Below, one piece after another: positions 1 through 9,009 of a stretch of DNA of 36,287 bases. Position 1 is the first letter of the stretch; each line of letters begins with the position of its first letter. The translations under genes and the position numbers were made by a program. This DNA is from an uncultured Spirochaetaceae bacterium (lineage in GTDB: Bacteria; Spirochaetota; Spirochaetia; Treponematales; Treponemataceae), in contig CACZQF010000090.1 in assembly GCA_902783245.1 (NCBI GenBank), positions 1 through 36,287 on the forward strand, read 5' to 3'. Below the pieces are notes generated by a model. That model ran no database searches, had not been told where the DNA came from, and worked only from the letters and a program-made list of their open reading frames with translations.

Positions 1-1049
1 GGCATTCCGCCGCCCATCATACCGCCGGGGCCCCCGAATCCGCCGCGCTGGCTCTTGCTTGCGTCATACGGAAATTCCGTGTCGAGCAAAAACTTATTCA
101 GCGAATCCTCAATCACCGCTTTTGTATACTCATAATAGCTTCCAGCCTGATAGATTCCTTTATCAGATGCTTCAAGCGTAAGCGGATTCCCGTTCTCATC
201 CTTCAATCCGATGTTGTTTATGTATGCCGCAAACGTTTCGGAAAGTCTGTCTGAAATCATCTGGGTTGTTTCATCAAGTCCGGTTCTGGAAACTGCCATG
301 TTCCATTCATACGCCGCATCAGCACTGTCAAGATTTGTAATCGGGCACCAGCACATAGAGCCGGTAACCGCATCGCTCACCCCCTGAACCGCACCGATTG
401 CCTTAAGGTACGGCTCGTATTCAGGAGCGTTTCCGGTTGCGCCGAGAAGCGCACTCTGCGCGCCGCCGCCGCTCATGCCGAAGGAGAAAATGCGCTCCGT
501 GTTCCCCGGAAGCACATCAAGATTGTAGCGCCAGTAGCGGACTGCCGCTTTCAAGTCCGTAACGCCGGCAGGGGCACCGTGATTCCGTCCGCGGCAGCCC
601 GGATAAATGTAAATAAAGCCGGCGTCCGTAAATTCTTTTACGCTGGAAACATAGCCGCTCGGCGGATTACATGCGGAATACCCCGGAGTTTCAACAAGAA
701 TCACGGCAGGGGTGTTGTCGGCGGTATACCCGCCGATTTTTGCCTTGCGGTTTATCCGCACGGAGAAAGTACCGTCGCCGTTATCCGTGCCGTCAAAAAA
801 TGCGCCCGGCACAAAAATCCCCATGGTTTCGTAATCAGAATCTGCCGGATGTTCCGCATATGAAAGCCCGGTCTGATAATATACATTGTCATCAGCATTG
901 TAGCGCCACTGGCTCATATCGATTTTGGGAAGAGCCGTTCCAGTGTTCTGCGCCCCGGAAGCTTTGCTGCCTGTAGAAGCACAACCGTAAAATGCGAAGC
1001 TTGCGCACAATGCACAGACTGCCGCAAAAATCAGTTTTTTAGTGGTCAT
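1..1049 (-). CDS. Lipoprotein alpha/beta hydrolase, subtype-B tannase-like (3' end outside window)
   Basis: I translated 349 residues from the ATG at 1049; the frame runs off the left edge, so the C-terminus is missing. A basic, hydrophobic N-terminus (MTTKKLIFAAVCALCASFAF) ends at Cys23 in FYGC, a lipobox of the relaxed kind spirochetes use, so the protein is probably a lipid-anchored envelope enzyme. Residues 191-196 are GMSGGG, a nucleophile elbow with Ser193 as likely nucleophile. The preceding text (YIYPGCRGRNHGAPAGVTDL) resembles the oxyanion region of tannase-like and related serine esterases. The visible end is Gly/Met-rich (GGPGGMMGGGM). The start is supported by TAGGAG nine bases upstream. 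Substrate is unknown; a plant-phenolic ester is plausible from the family only. It could also be a peptidase-like hydrolase of the same fold. Confidence 0.75.
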   Translation of the reverse strand, partial: MTTKKLIFAAVCALCASFAFYGCASTGSKASGAQNTGTALPKIDMSQWRYNADDNVYYQTGLSYAEHPADSDYETMGIFVPGAFFDGTDNGDGTFSVRINRKAKIGGYTADNTPAVILVETPGYSACNPPSGYVSSVKEFTDAGFIYIYPGCRGRNHGAPAGVTDLKAAVRYWRYNLDVLPGNTERIFSFGMSGGGAQSALLGATGNAPEYEPYLKAIGAVQGVSDAVTGSMCWCPITNLDSADAAYEWNMAVSRTGLDETTQMISDRLSETFAAYINNIGLKDENGNPLTLEASDKGIYQAGSYYEYTKAVIEDSLNKFLLDTEFPYDASKSQRGGFGGPGGMMGGGM

Positions 1050-1063
1050 AAAAACTCCTATAA

Positions 1064-1111
1064 AAAGAAAAAGCCGCATGTCATAAGTAACTGGACTTAT
1101 GCCATGCGGCT
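1064..1111 (-). terminator. Hairpin plus U-tract in the hydrolase leader (terminator or attenuator)
   Basis: The arms at 1072-1088 and 1095-1111 pair over 16 of 17 positions with a six-base loop. Read on the minus strand the stem is followed by TTTTTCTTTTT. It would end transcription coming from the CmpB-like gene. It also lies between a good promoter (1127-1155) and the hydrolase ATG at 1049, so it sits in that gene's own 5' leader. Confidence 0.7.
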
Positions 1112-1126
1112 GCTCGTTATGCTTGC

Positions 1127-1155
1127 ACTGTACTGGGGAAAAGCGGAAAAATCAA
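1127..1155 (-). promoter_or_regulatory. Promoter for the lipoprotein hydrolase
   Basis: On the minus strand TTGATT and TACAGT are separated by 17 bases. The predicted start near 1120 places the transcript's 5' end about nine bases before the strong hairpin at 1064-1111. Confidence 0.5.
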
Positions 1156-1230
1156 TAAGCAAGCTTGATAAACTTCTGTTATTTTCGACTCCAGCAGCTG
1201 ACCAGAGTGAGCGTATGGTCGGAAAGCCGG

Positions 1231-1947
1231 TCAGACGGTCTTTTCAAAAATATCCCGCAGGATTTCTTTCATTGAAAGTCGGTTTGTTTTAAGTGCAAAC
1301 AAGAAGTGCCGTTTTTCTTTGAATTCTTCGTTTCTCTTGCGGATTATTTCTTTCAAATTTTCATAGCGGACTTCAAGTTTGTTTTCCTTTGCATATTCAC
1401 GGATTTTTGCTGAAATCTGGAATGTATAGCAGAGATCTATGCAGAATACGCCGTAAAAAAATCCGACCACAAAACTGAACGCAAGATGAATGGTAAACCA
1501 GTAAAGCCATTCCAGAATCCGGGGGTGCACAAGAAAATAATAGAGCCCGCTTAAAATCATCCAGTAAAAAGAATACTGTGGACAGATGATGCCTTTGATA
1601 TTAAGCCAGTTTTTGCTGTAGTCCCACAGCTTGATTTTCATTCCTTTAATAAAAATAAGCCCTGCAACATATTCCATGACCGTAATTGCGCACGCCATCA
1701 GAATAAAAAGAATTGGTTTCTGCAGCCATTCGGGAGATATAAAGCTGACATCAATAAACGAAAGCGAAAACAAAACGCACAGGCTCAGTCCATAAAGCGG
1801 AAGGTACGGACCTGTCAAAAAACCGGGATTAATCCATTTCTTTGCCGCATTATTTTTCGAGAAGAACCGGCGCCACAGCAGCTCTATTCCCCAGCCGATT
1901 ATGCTTCCCGCAAAAAACAAAAAAGTCAGTACTAAAAACAAACTCAT
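1231..1947 (-). CDS. CmpB-like putative ABC transporter permease family membrane protein
   Basis: The 238-aa protein is highly hydrophobic, with about five or six membrane segments in the first 180 residues and a charged cytoplasmic tail. The N-terminal pattern GWGIELLWRRFF followed by INPGFLTGPYLPLYG matches the hallmark of the ABC_trans_CmpB family (putative ABC transporter permease, PF06541), whose function is not established and which has no ATPase domain of its own. The ATG at 1947 has AAGGA eight to nine bases upstream. It starts 28 bases after the feoAB stop on the same strand, so it is probably co-transcribed with iron transport genes. Whether it assists Feo is unknown. Confidence 0.75.
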   Translation of the reverse strand: MSLFLVLTFLFFAGSIIGWGIELLWRRFFSKNNAAKKWINPGFLTGPYLPLYGLSLCVLFSLSFIDVSFISPEWLQKPILFILMACAITVMEYVAGLIFIKGMKIKLWDYSKNWLNIKGIICPQYSFYWMILSGLYYFLVHPRILEWLYWFTIHLAFSFVVGFFYGVFCIDLCYTFQISAKIREYAKENKLEVRYENLKEIIRKRNEEFKEKRHFLFALKTNRLSMKEILRDIFEKTV

Positions 1948-1975
1948 ATTCAGGTCCTTCCGCTGATGCTGCCCG

Positions 1976-4339
1976 CTACGCTGCGCCGAGTGCCAGACCG
2001 ATCAGGCGTACGGCAACGGCGCACAGCCAGGCGATGCCGCACTGCCAGAGTACAACACCTGCGGCCCAGCGGGTGCCGAGCTCTCGTTTTACAGCTGCGA
2101 TTGCCGCCACGCAGGGAGTGTACAGCAGGCTGAACACCAGCAGGCTTGCCGCCGTGAGCGGCGAAAGCATGGACTGGACGCCGCCCGCAAACAGAATTTC
2201 AAGCGTGGACACTACGCTTTCTTTTGCCATAAAGCCGCTTACAAGCGCCACTGAGATCTGCCATTCACCGAGGCCAGCCGGCGCCATGACAGGGTTCAGC
2301 AGTCTGGCGATTGAGGCCAGTATGCTCAGCTCCGCGTCCTTCACCGGCTGCATCCGCCAGTTAAAGCTCTGCAGGAACCACACGACGATTGTGGCCACAA
2401 AAATCACGGTGAACGCGCGCTGCAGAAAGTCCTTGGCTTTTTCCCACAATAGCTGCGCCGTGTTCTGGACGCCCGGCAGACGGTAGTTCGGCAGCTCCAT
2501 GACGAACGGTACGGCTTCACCCTTGAACAGCGTCGTTCTGTAAAGGAATGCGGCGCCAATGCCGATCAGAATGCCAAGCAGATACAGGCCGGTCATGATC
2601 AGACCGCCGTGCTTGGGAAAGAATGCGCTGACAAAAAAGGCGTAGATCGGAAGCTTTGCCGTACAGCTCATGAACGGCGTGAGCAGAATGGTCATGCGGC
2701 GGTCGCGCTCGCTCGGGAGTGTACGGGTGGACATGACGGCCGGTACCGAGCAGCCGAAACCGATCAGCAGCGGCACGATGCTGCGGCCGGAAAGACCGAT
2801 CTTGCGCAGCAGCTTGTCCATAAAGAACGCCACACGCGCAATATAGCCGGAGTCTTCCAGCAGCGAAAGGAAGAAAAAGAGCGTGACGATAACCGGCAGG
2901 AATGAAAGCACGCTTCCTACGCCCGCAAAAATACCGTCTATGATCAGGCTGTGCAGTACTTCGTTCACGCCGGCGGCGGTAAGCGCGGTATCCGTAAGTT
3001 CGGTGAGCTTATCTATGCCGGTTTCAAGCAGTTCCTGCAGCCATGCGCCGATGACATTGAATGTCAGATAGAACACAAGCGCCATGATGCCGATGAATGA
3101 CGGAATCGCCGTCCATTTGCCGGTGAGCACGCGGTCAAGCTGCTGGCTTCTGGCGCGCTCCTTGCTTTCTGCAGGACGTTTTACGGTGGCATCGCACAGA
3201 CGGTAGATGAATGAATAACGCATGTCGGCTATGGCTGCGCTGCGGTCAAGCTTGCGCTCGGCTTCCATCTGCAGCGTTATGTGCTCAAGCATTTCTTTTT
3301 CGTTTACGTCCAGATTAAGCTTGTATAAGATGAGCTTGTCGCCTTCAAGCAGCTTGCTTGCGGCGAACCGGACGGGAATCCCGGTGGTTTCCGCATGGTC
3401 TTCGATTAAATGGATGATACCGTGCAGCGCGCGGTGAACGGCGCCGCCGTTATCTGTTTTGTCACAGAAGTCCTGCCGCAGCGGCGGCTCCTGATATTTT
3501 GCAATGTGAACGGCATGTTCCACAAGCTCTTCGATTCCCTGATTTTTCTTTGCGGAGATCGGTACGACCGGCACGCCCAGAATGGATTCCATGCTGTTTA
3601 CGTCGATTGAACCGCCGTTGGCCGTTACTTCGTCCATCATGTTGAGCGCCACCACCATAGGGATGTTGAGCTCCAGCAGCTGCATGGTCAGGTACAGGTT
3701 GCGTTCTATGTTCGTGGCGTCAACGATGTTGATGATGGCATGGGGCTTTTCATCAAGCACAAAGTTCCGTGAGATGCGTTCCTCGCTGGAGTAGGGCGAC
3801 ATTGAGTAGATGCCGGGCAGATCGGTGATGAGCGTGTCCTCATGTCCTTTAATCGTACCGGATTTACGGTCTACGGTGACGCCGGGAAAGTTTCCTACAT
3901 GCTGGTTTGAGCCGGTAAGCTTGTTGAAGAGCGTGGTTTTTCCGCAGTTCTGGTTTCCGACGAGCGCAAAGGTGAGTACCGTGCCGTCGGGCAGCGGGTT
4001 GCCGTCGCCTTTGGCGTGGAACCTGCCGCTTTCACCAAGACCCGGATGGTGCGTTTTTACTGCGGGCGTGTCAATGCGCGTGTCTGCAGCCTGCGGTACG
4101 GGACTTACGGATATTTGCGCCGCATCCGCCGTGCGCAGTGTGAGCTCGTATCCATGCAGACGGAATTCCATGGGGTCACCGAGCGGCGCATATTTTATAA
4201 GCGTGATTTCAGCTCCGGGGATGATTCCCATATCCAGAAAGTGCTGGCGAAGCTCCCCGTTTCCGCCGAGTTTTTCAACGCGGACGGTTTCGCCGATACG
4301 TGTATTATTCAGAGTATTCGTTGCATTCATTGCTGTCAT
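1976..4339 (-). CDS. feoB: FeoA-FeoB fusion, ferrous iron transporter
   Basis: One 787-aa chain carries an SH3-like FeoA domain (about residues 10-80) joined by a 40-residue linker to FeoB. The FeoB G domain has G1 GNQNCGKT (128-135), switch GNFPGVTV (149-156), G3 DLPG (173-176), G4 NMMD (233-236) and SAK (262-264). A GDI-like helical region follows, then the membrane part with two Gate domains, including the conserved PLLIGFGCSVPAVM and the late MAKESVVST segment. FeoB imports Fe2+ across the inner membrane in a nucleotide-dependent way; FeoA is normally a separate partner, so the fusion fixes their stoichiometry. No FeoC is present. The start is ATG at 4339 or the in-frame ATG three codons later; neither has a clear Shine-Dalgarno. 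Upstream is a short gap to a SpoIIE phosphatase on the same strand. Confidence 0.95.
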   Translation of the reverse strand: MTAMNATNTLNNTRIGETVRVEKLGGNGELRQHFLDMGIIPGAEITLIKYAPLGDPMEFRLHGYELTLRTADAAQISVSPVPQAADTRIDTPAVKTHHPGLGESGRFHAKGDGNPLPDGTVLTFALVGNQNCGKTTLFNKLTGSNQHVGNFPGVTVDRKSGTIKGHEDTLITDLPGIYSMSPYSSEERISRNFVLDEKPHAIINIVDATNIERNLYLTMQLLELNIPMVVALNMMDEVTANGGSIDVNSMESILGVPVVPISAKKNQGIEELVEHAVHIAKYQEPPLRQDFCDKTDNGGAVHRALHGIIHLIEDHAETTGIPVRFAASKLLEGDKLILYKLNLDVNEKEMLEHITLQMEAERKLDRSAAIADMRYSFIYRLCDATVKRPAESKERARSQQLDRVLTGKWTAIPSFIGIMALVFYLTFNVIGAWLQELLETGIDKLTELTDTALTAAGVNEVLHSLIIDGIFAGVGSVLSFLPVIVTLFFFLSLLEDSGYIARVAFFMDKLLRKIGLSGRSIVPLLIGFGCSVPAVMSTRTLPSERDRRMTILLTPFMSCTAKLPIYAFFVSAFFPKHGGLIMTGLYLLGILIGIGAAFLYRTTLFKGEAVPFVMELPNYRLPGVQNTAQLLWEKAKDFLQRAFTVIFVATIVVWFLQSFNWRMQPVKDAELSILASIARLLNPVMAPAGLGEWQISVALVSGFMAKESVVSTLEILFAGGVQSMLSPLTAASLLVFSLLYTPCVAAIAAVKRELGTRWAAGVVLWQCGIAWLCAVAVRLIGLALGAA

Positions 4340-4358
4340 TACCGTATAAAGCTAATGC

Positions 4359-4409
4359 GGCAGGCGCCGGTTGTCAATGATATCCGCCCCGGCACTGCCT
4401 TTGTTTTTT
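4359..4409 (+). terminator. Plus-strand terminator-like hairpin upstream of feoAB
   Basis: GGCAGGCGCCGG (4359-4370) pairs with CCGGCACTGCC (4389-4399) with a small bulge, followed on the plus strand by TTTGTTTTTT. No plus-strand gene ends here: both neighbours are on the minus strand. It could stop antisense transcription across feoAB. Read on the minus strand, the same stem encloses a TTGACA hexamer. Confidence 0.45.
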
Positions 4410-4423
4410 ATACTGACCTCCGG

Positions 4424-6088
4424 TTATTTTTCCTGCATGCGGCTTTTGTATTCCAGACACAGCATGGTTATGTCATCGAACTGCGGGGCATCGCCTACAA
4501 AGCGGTCAATGTCGGTTTTTACGGCGGCCAGCAGATCGCGGCCTGCTGCATCGCCCGTTTTGTTCAGAATGGCGTTCAGCCGCTCGTCGCCGTACAGCTC
4601 TTCATGAGCGTTGGTTGCTTCAGTTACGCCGTCGGTATACTGGAACACCTTGTCGCCCGGCTCAAGCATGAGCGTAACGGTCGTGTACTTCATATCCTCC
4701 ATGCCGGCAAGCACGAAGGCCTTTTTGATTTTGTGCTCAACGTACTGTCCGTTGTGCAGAATATACGGCGGCTCATGACCTGCGCTTACACACTTGAATT
4801 CGCCCGTCACCAGATCGAGTATGCCGAGGAACGCCGTGATAAAGAGCCCTGCGCCGTTGGATTCGCAGAGCAGGTTGTTTACCTGCATGAATATGTCGGC
4901 GGGATCGGCGCCGGGAACCGTGTGGTCTTTGATGAGCGTTTTGCCGATGACCATGAAGAGAGCCGCGGGTACGCCTTTGCCTGATACGTCAGCCACTACA
5001 ATCGCAACGTGTCGGTCGTCCACAAAGAAGAAGTCGTAGAAGTCGCCGCCTACTTCCTTTGCGGGAGTCATGGTGGCATACAGATCAACTTCTTTGCGAT
5101 CAGGGAACGGCGGGAAAATAAGCGGCAGCATGCTTGCCTGTATGTTCGTGGCTACATTGAGCTCGGCCCCGATGCGTTCTTTTTCTGCCGTTTCGTGCAT
5201 AAGATTTTTCATATATGCTTTCAGATCATCGGTCATGGTCAGCAGCGCACCGGAAAGGGCTTCCATCTCGTCGTTCGTATGAATGTCAGGATTTGCGAAT
5301 ATCAGCGCGTTCGGGTCGCTGCTTCCGTGGCTGCTTTCCACGAACTGTGCGGCGGCATGCTTGAGCCGTGAAAGCGGAAGTACTACGCGGCGGTCAAGCC
5401 AGATACCCAGCGCAAGCACAAAGATAAGGCCGAGCGTGATACCCGCCACTGAAATGACAAGCGGAAACTGGTGCATTGCCTTTTCAATTTCGTTCATATT
5501 AATGTCTACGCTCAGAACACCGAGCGCTTTTCCTGACGAATTGCGTACGACGACGGAGGTAGTGTATACGAGTCCCCATTCGGTTTTGTTCGGATAGTAC
5601 CAGAATTCACCGGGATTACTGTTTTTGAAAAAATTCAGGTAGCTCTGCGCAACGTCCGGAGGATATTCCGTTCCGCTCAGCTTGCCCAGCCGGACAAAAT
5701 CTTCACCGCGGTCTTTATATCCCTGATAGTCCTCAGGAGTATTTCCGGTACAGATATACTTCATGTTGTCAGCGGGCTCAGTGTTCAGCGGCTCCACCAG
5801 ATAAAGCCAGGCGATAGAGGAGGAGCTTTTTATGTAATCAAGACGATGGCGCAGGCTTTGTAAAGCCGCATCCTCCTGCTGGTTTTTGATGCTTGTCTCT
5901 ACTGCATCCCAGTCAAAGTCTGCGACAGCAAGATTCAGGATGGTTTCTTCATAGTTCTTGTATTTTTTGATCATCCCGCTGTAAAAGGTCTGGTAGCAGA
6001 TCAGTCCGAGGCTGATCGAGAGCAGAACGGTAAAAACGATGATAGCAAAAACAAGGCTTGTCCGCAGTTTCTTTTTTTGGGTCTTCAT
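4424..6088 (-). CDS. Membrane SpoIIE-family PP2C serine phosphatase with HAMP
   Basis: The 554-aa protein has a transmembrane segment (11-34), an extracytoplasmic sensor of Cache-like character (about 36-206), a second transmembrane segment (209-231), a HAMP linker (232-290), a coiled signalling helix (MHETAEKERIGAELNVATNIQ) and a SpoIIE/PP2C domain (about 335-550). Metal-ligand motifs are visible: GGDFYDFF, ADVSGKGVPAALF, TDGVTEA and APQFDDITML. Such enzymes dephosphorylate STAS-type anti-sigma antagonists in response to an external signal. The ATG at 6088 has GGAGG six bases upstream, and that site overlaps the stop of the sensor-MFS gene 11 bases away, so the two are tightly coupled. A paralog with the same layout lies at 21291-22916. 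The ligand is unknown. Confidence 0.9.
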   Translation of the reverse strand: MKTQKKKLRTSLVFAIIVFTVLLSISLGLICYQTFYSGMIKKYKNYEETILNLAVADFDWDAVETSIKNQQEDAALQSLRHRLDYIKSSSSIAWLYLVEPLNTEPADNMKYICTGNTPEDYQGYKDRGEDFVRLGKLSGTEYPPDVAQSYLNFFKNSNPGEFWYYPNKTEWGLVYTTSVVVRNSSGKALGVLSVDINMNEIEKAMHQFPLVISVAGITLGLIFVLALGIWLDRRVVLPLSRLKHAAAQFVESSHGSSDPNALIFANPDIHTNDEMEALSGALLTMTDDLKAYMKNLMHETAEKERIGAELNVATNIQASMLPLIFPPFPDRKEVDLYATMTPAKEVGGDFYDFFFVDDRHVAIVVADVSGKGVPAALFMVIGKTLIKDHTVPGADPADIFMQVNNLLCESNGAGLFITAFLGILDLVTGEFKCVSAGHEPPYILHNGQYVEHKIKKAFVLAGMEDMKYTTVTLMLEPGDKVFQYTDGVTEATNAHEELYGDERLNAILNKTGDAAGRDLLAAVKTDIDRFVGDAPQFDDITMLCLEYKSRMQEK

Positions 6089-6099
6089 ACAATCCTCCG

Positions 6100-9009
6100 T
6101 TATGATCGTATAGTTTTAGTTTTATTGATGATAAAATGGGCGGTACATACGAGCGTCAGAATTATGGCAAATACGGCGGCGGAAACGGTCATGTTTTTTG
6201 AAAGGAATACCATGCCCATGACCGCAGGTCCGAATGACTGGCCGATAAAGTCGGTGAAGTTGAATATGCCCATTGCATCCGGCAAGCCGAACTCCTCGCA
6301 TTCTTGAAGCAGCGAAAAATGTGCCTGCAGCACTGACCGGCCGAAGCCGTTTGCAAGCCCCAGTATAAAAATCGCTGCAAAGAAACCGGAAAAGCTGCGG
6401 CTTACGGCATACGTGAGTACTGCGGCAATACACAGGATGATTGCGGCATACGGACTGAGCGCACCGGTTTTCTGTACGACCCACTTGGTCAGTTTGTTTC
6501 CAAGGTATATGGCAAACATAGAGTAGAGCATCATGAGTACGGCGACGATTACTTCGCTCAGACCGTTTGCTTCTGAATACAACGGAAGGTAGTAATACAC
6601 AAAGCTTCCCATGAGGGCGAACGGCGCCTGCGCAAGCAGTATGAACGACCATACTCTGCGTTTACTCAGGAACGAAAGAATGCGCATCGTTTTGCCGGCG
6701 GTTTTTGAAGCTTCGGCATACCCGGCGGTTCTGCGCTCATGCATTGAGCCTGCGGCAATGCCGAGTGTCTGCCATAAAAGCATGAACAGCAGCGCCGACA
6801 CCAGCCACATTACCGTGACGAGCGGGAATACCAGCTGCCTGCCGATGTTCTGAACAAGGAAGGCGCCGCACAGCATGCCGAAATTGATACCCGATATCTG
6901 CGCCGCATTGTACGCCGCATAGCCGGAAGTCCTGTTTTTTGCATCGGGAATCTGCGAAACCATCATGTACAGGGAATTAGTGGTGAGGCCTACGCCTATA
7001 CCGTCGATGACAAGCGCAAAGAACAGCACAGGATATGAATACATGAATGCAAAGATCAGCAGATTGCTTGCGGCAGAAAGCCCCGCGCCGATCGCGATCA
7101 CCTTGGTGAATCCGGCCCTGCGTATGATCCGCTCGCAGAAGAGCGCCATAAGCCCGATGATGAACAGGTTCACTGAAATCGGAATGGCGGCTGCAAAGGA
7201 ACCGCCCCGACCGCCAAGCGTCTCAATGGCTCCGTTCGCAATTACCATGGGCAGGAACGTCGTGGTCATATTGTAAGCTGCGAACAGCGCGAATACCATC
7301 AGGCGTATGTAATAGTGCGGAAATGATTTTTTTTCAGGTTCGCCGCGCGCCATGCGTTCCTGAGCCTCCATCTGTGCCTGTGATTTTGACAGAATGTAGG
7401 AAAGCGCCTCGCCCATGGCAAGCCAGACAAAGATGAGCGTAACGACAAGTCCCAGCAGCACGCTTTGTTTCATGTCGTTGATCTGATTCATGAGCATGTA
7501 GTTTTCGGTCATCACCGAAACGACGCCGCACACGCGTCCGTCATCATTGATAACGGGAACGGACACGTAGGTATATGAAGCTGAAGTATCGTTCTTGCTT
7601 GAGCGCACTGACTGGCCGAGCTCATATATCTGTTTAATCTCTGCGGCCTCACCTTCTGTAAGCGGGTAATAGGTGCCGATCGCCTGATCCAGATAGGCGC
7701 AGGCATACGCCCCGTGTTTTTCGTCATACTTGAAAATATCGCAGTATACGTTGTTGTTGATGGTAAGGTCGGGATCAATGACGTTTTCCATGCTCCGGAT
7801 CAGGTCGCGGTATTCCTGTGAGGCAAAGTCCGCCGCGGTCTGTATTGAATCAAGCGTTGCAGGTCTGATGGTGTTTGCAACTGAGTAGGCCATGTTTTCC
7901 ATCTGCGCCAGTATCTGGGCGCGCATCACTTTGGAAAATTCGTTGGTCAGCTTGTAGGTCACGGTCCCGGCCACCACTACTACGATGATAATAATATAGA
8001 AACTTATGCGCCGTATAATGTGCATGCTGCTTTTGAAGAACATGATTATCATGACAACAGCAAATGCAAGCGTACACAGTACAAAAAGTGCAAAGACTGC
8101 GAGCAGCAGTACCTGTTTAAAGAACTGGTTTTTACTCTTTACCGGATTCTGCAGCGTAGAAAATGGAACGGGCGTGACCGTTACGGAGCCGGCGTTTTTA
8201 ACGGCAACGTGTTTTTCGCCGGTACGGGTATCCAGCTCAATCACGCTGTCGGTATACAGATCGGTGAAGAAAAGTTTTCCGTTTGACGACGGCTCTATCC
8301 ATCCGGGGTATTCATCGGCAGGTGCACGGTACAGCAGCGTGAATTCCGTCTTGTCGTCGTTGAGCTTAAAAATGCAGCCGGTTTTGTCCAGAACGTAAAC
8401 GTTGCCGGCAGAATCTTCGGTCATGTCACCTATAAAATCAAAGGCATGCTTGAATTGAATGACCCTTGCCGTCTCTGTGCCACGCTGTATATCAAACGAT
8501 GAAAGCGTGATGGCGTTGGAATCTTTGCGTGCATAGTGTACTTTGCCGTCACGGCAGGCAAGCAGCATGATTTTGTGTTTGTTCACCCGTACTGTATAGC
8601 GGGTATCAAGGCAGGTCGTTATATAGCGGCCGTTTTTGTCGTAAATGAGGACGGCCTCCCGGGAAATGCGGTTTCCGTCCCATGCGCCTTCCTTGATGTA
8701 GACATAACCGTCCTCATCGGCTGTAAAATCATCGGCGTAGTAGAATATGTCGGCCTTTTTTCCGCTGCCTTTGGGCAAAAAGCTCTTTACTGTGTTCGAT
8801 GTCTTATCGACCTGGATAATTCGTGTACGCTGTTTGTCGAGAATATATCGTGAATAGGTAGTGTCCTTGATAATGTACGGGGAATCCAGCGGTATTTCCC
8901 GTAAAAGCGGCAGCTCAATATCTGCCCTGAACCAGAAACAGATCGCTGCCAGACATGCCGCCGCTGCAAAAAGCGCGGCCGCAGTTTTTTTCTGCCTAAC
9001 GTGTGCCAT
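6100..9009 (-). CDS. Sensor-MFS fusion: beta-propeller-like ectodomain, Cache-like domain and MFS transporter
   Basis: This 969-aa chain has an N-terminal membrane anchor (about 10-27), then an extracytoplasmic region (45-275) with repeated units such as DFTADEDGYVYI, DMTEDSAGNVYVLD and KLFFTDLYTDSVIELD, typical of NHL/six-bladed propeller strands. Two membrane helices follow (298-325, 335-352), then a Cache-like extracytoplasmic domain (356-510, with YTYVSVPVINDDGRVCGVVSV), another helix (516-538) and a short linker. The rest (about 568-965) is a 12-helix major facilitator domain. The topology is consistent, with both soluble sensors outside. The ATG at 9009 has AAGGA just upstream and overlaps the end of the 445-aa gene by 14 bases. 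Because the next gene is a SpoIIE phosphatase, I infer a signalling transporter (transceptor) rather than a plain permease. The substrate cannot be read from sequence. Confidence 0.8.
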   Translation of the reverse strand: MAHVRQKKTAAALFAAAACLAAICFWFRADIELPLLREIPLDSPYIIKDTTYSRYILDKQRTRIIQVDKTSNTVKSFLPKGSGKKADIFYYADDFTADEDGYVYIKEGAWDGNRISREAVLIYDKNGRYITTCLDTRYTVRVNKHKIMLLACRDGKVHYARKDSNAITLSSFDIQRGTETARVIQFKHAFDFIGDMTEDSAGNVYVLDKTGCIFKLNDDKTEFTLLYRAPADEYPGWIEPSSNGKLFFTDLYTDSVIELDTRTGEKHVAVKNAGSVTVTPVPFSTLQNPVKSKNQFFKQVLLLAVFALFVLCTLAFAVVMIIMFFKSSMHIIRRISFYIIIIVVVVAGTVTYKLTNEFSKVMRAQILAQMENMAYSVANTIRPATLDSIQTAADFASQEYRDLIRSMENVIDPDLTINNNVYCDIFKYDEKHGAYACAYLDQAIGTYYPLTEGEAAEIKQIYELGQSVRSSKNDTSASYTYVSVPVINDDGRVCGVVSVMTENYMLMNQINDMKQSVLLGLVVTLIFVWLAMGEALSYILSKSQAQMEAQERMARGEPEKKSFPHYYIRLMVFALFAAYNMTTTFLPMVIANGAIETLGGRGGSFAAAIPISVNLFIIGLMALFCERIIRRAGFTKVIAIGAGLSAASNLLIFAFMYSYPVLFFALVIDGIGVGLTTNSLYMMVSQIPDAKNRTSGYAAYNAAQISGINFGMLCGAFLVQNIGRQLVFPLVTVMWLVSALLFMLLWQTLGIAAGSMHERRTAGYAEASKTAGKTMRILSFLSKRRVWSFILLAQAPFALMGSFVYYYLPLYSEANGLSEVIVAVLMMLYSMFAIYLGNKLTKWVVQKTGALSPYAAIILCIAAVLTYAVSRSFSGFFAAIFILGLANGFGRSVLQAHFSLLQECEEFGLPDAMGIFNFTDFIGQSFGPAVMGMVFLSKNMTVSAAVFAIILTLVCTAHFIINKTKTIRS

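Noticed and set aside
4016-4984. 322-residue open frame on the plus strand
   Set aside because: It crosses feoAB, the gap and the phosphatase gene in antisense, and both real genes have full domain evidence.
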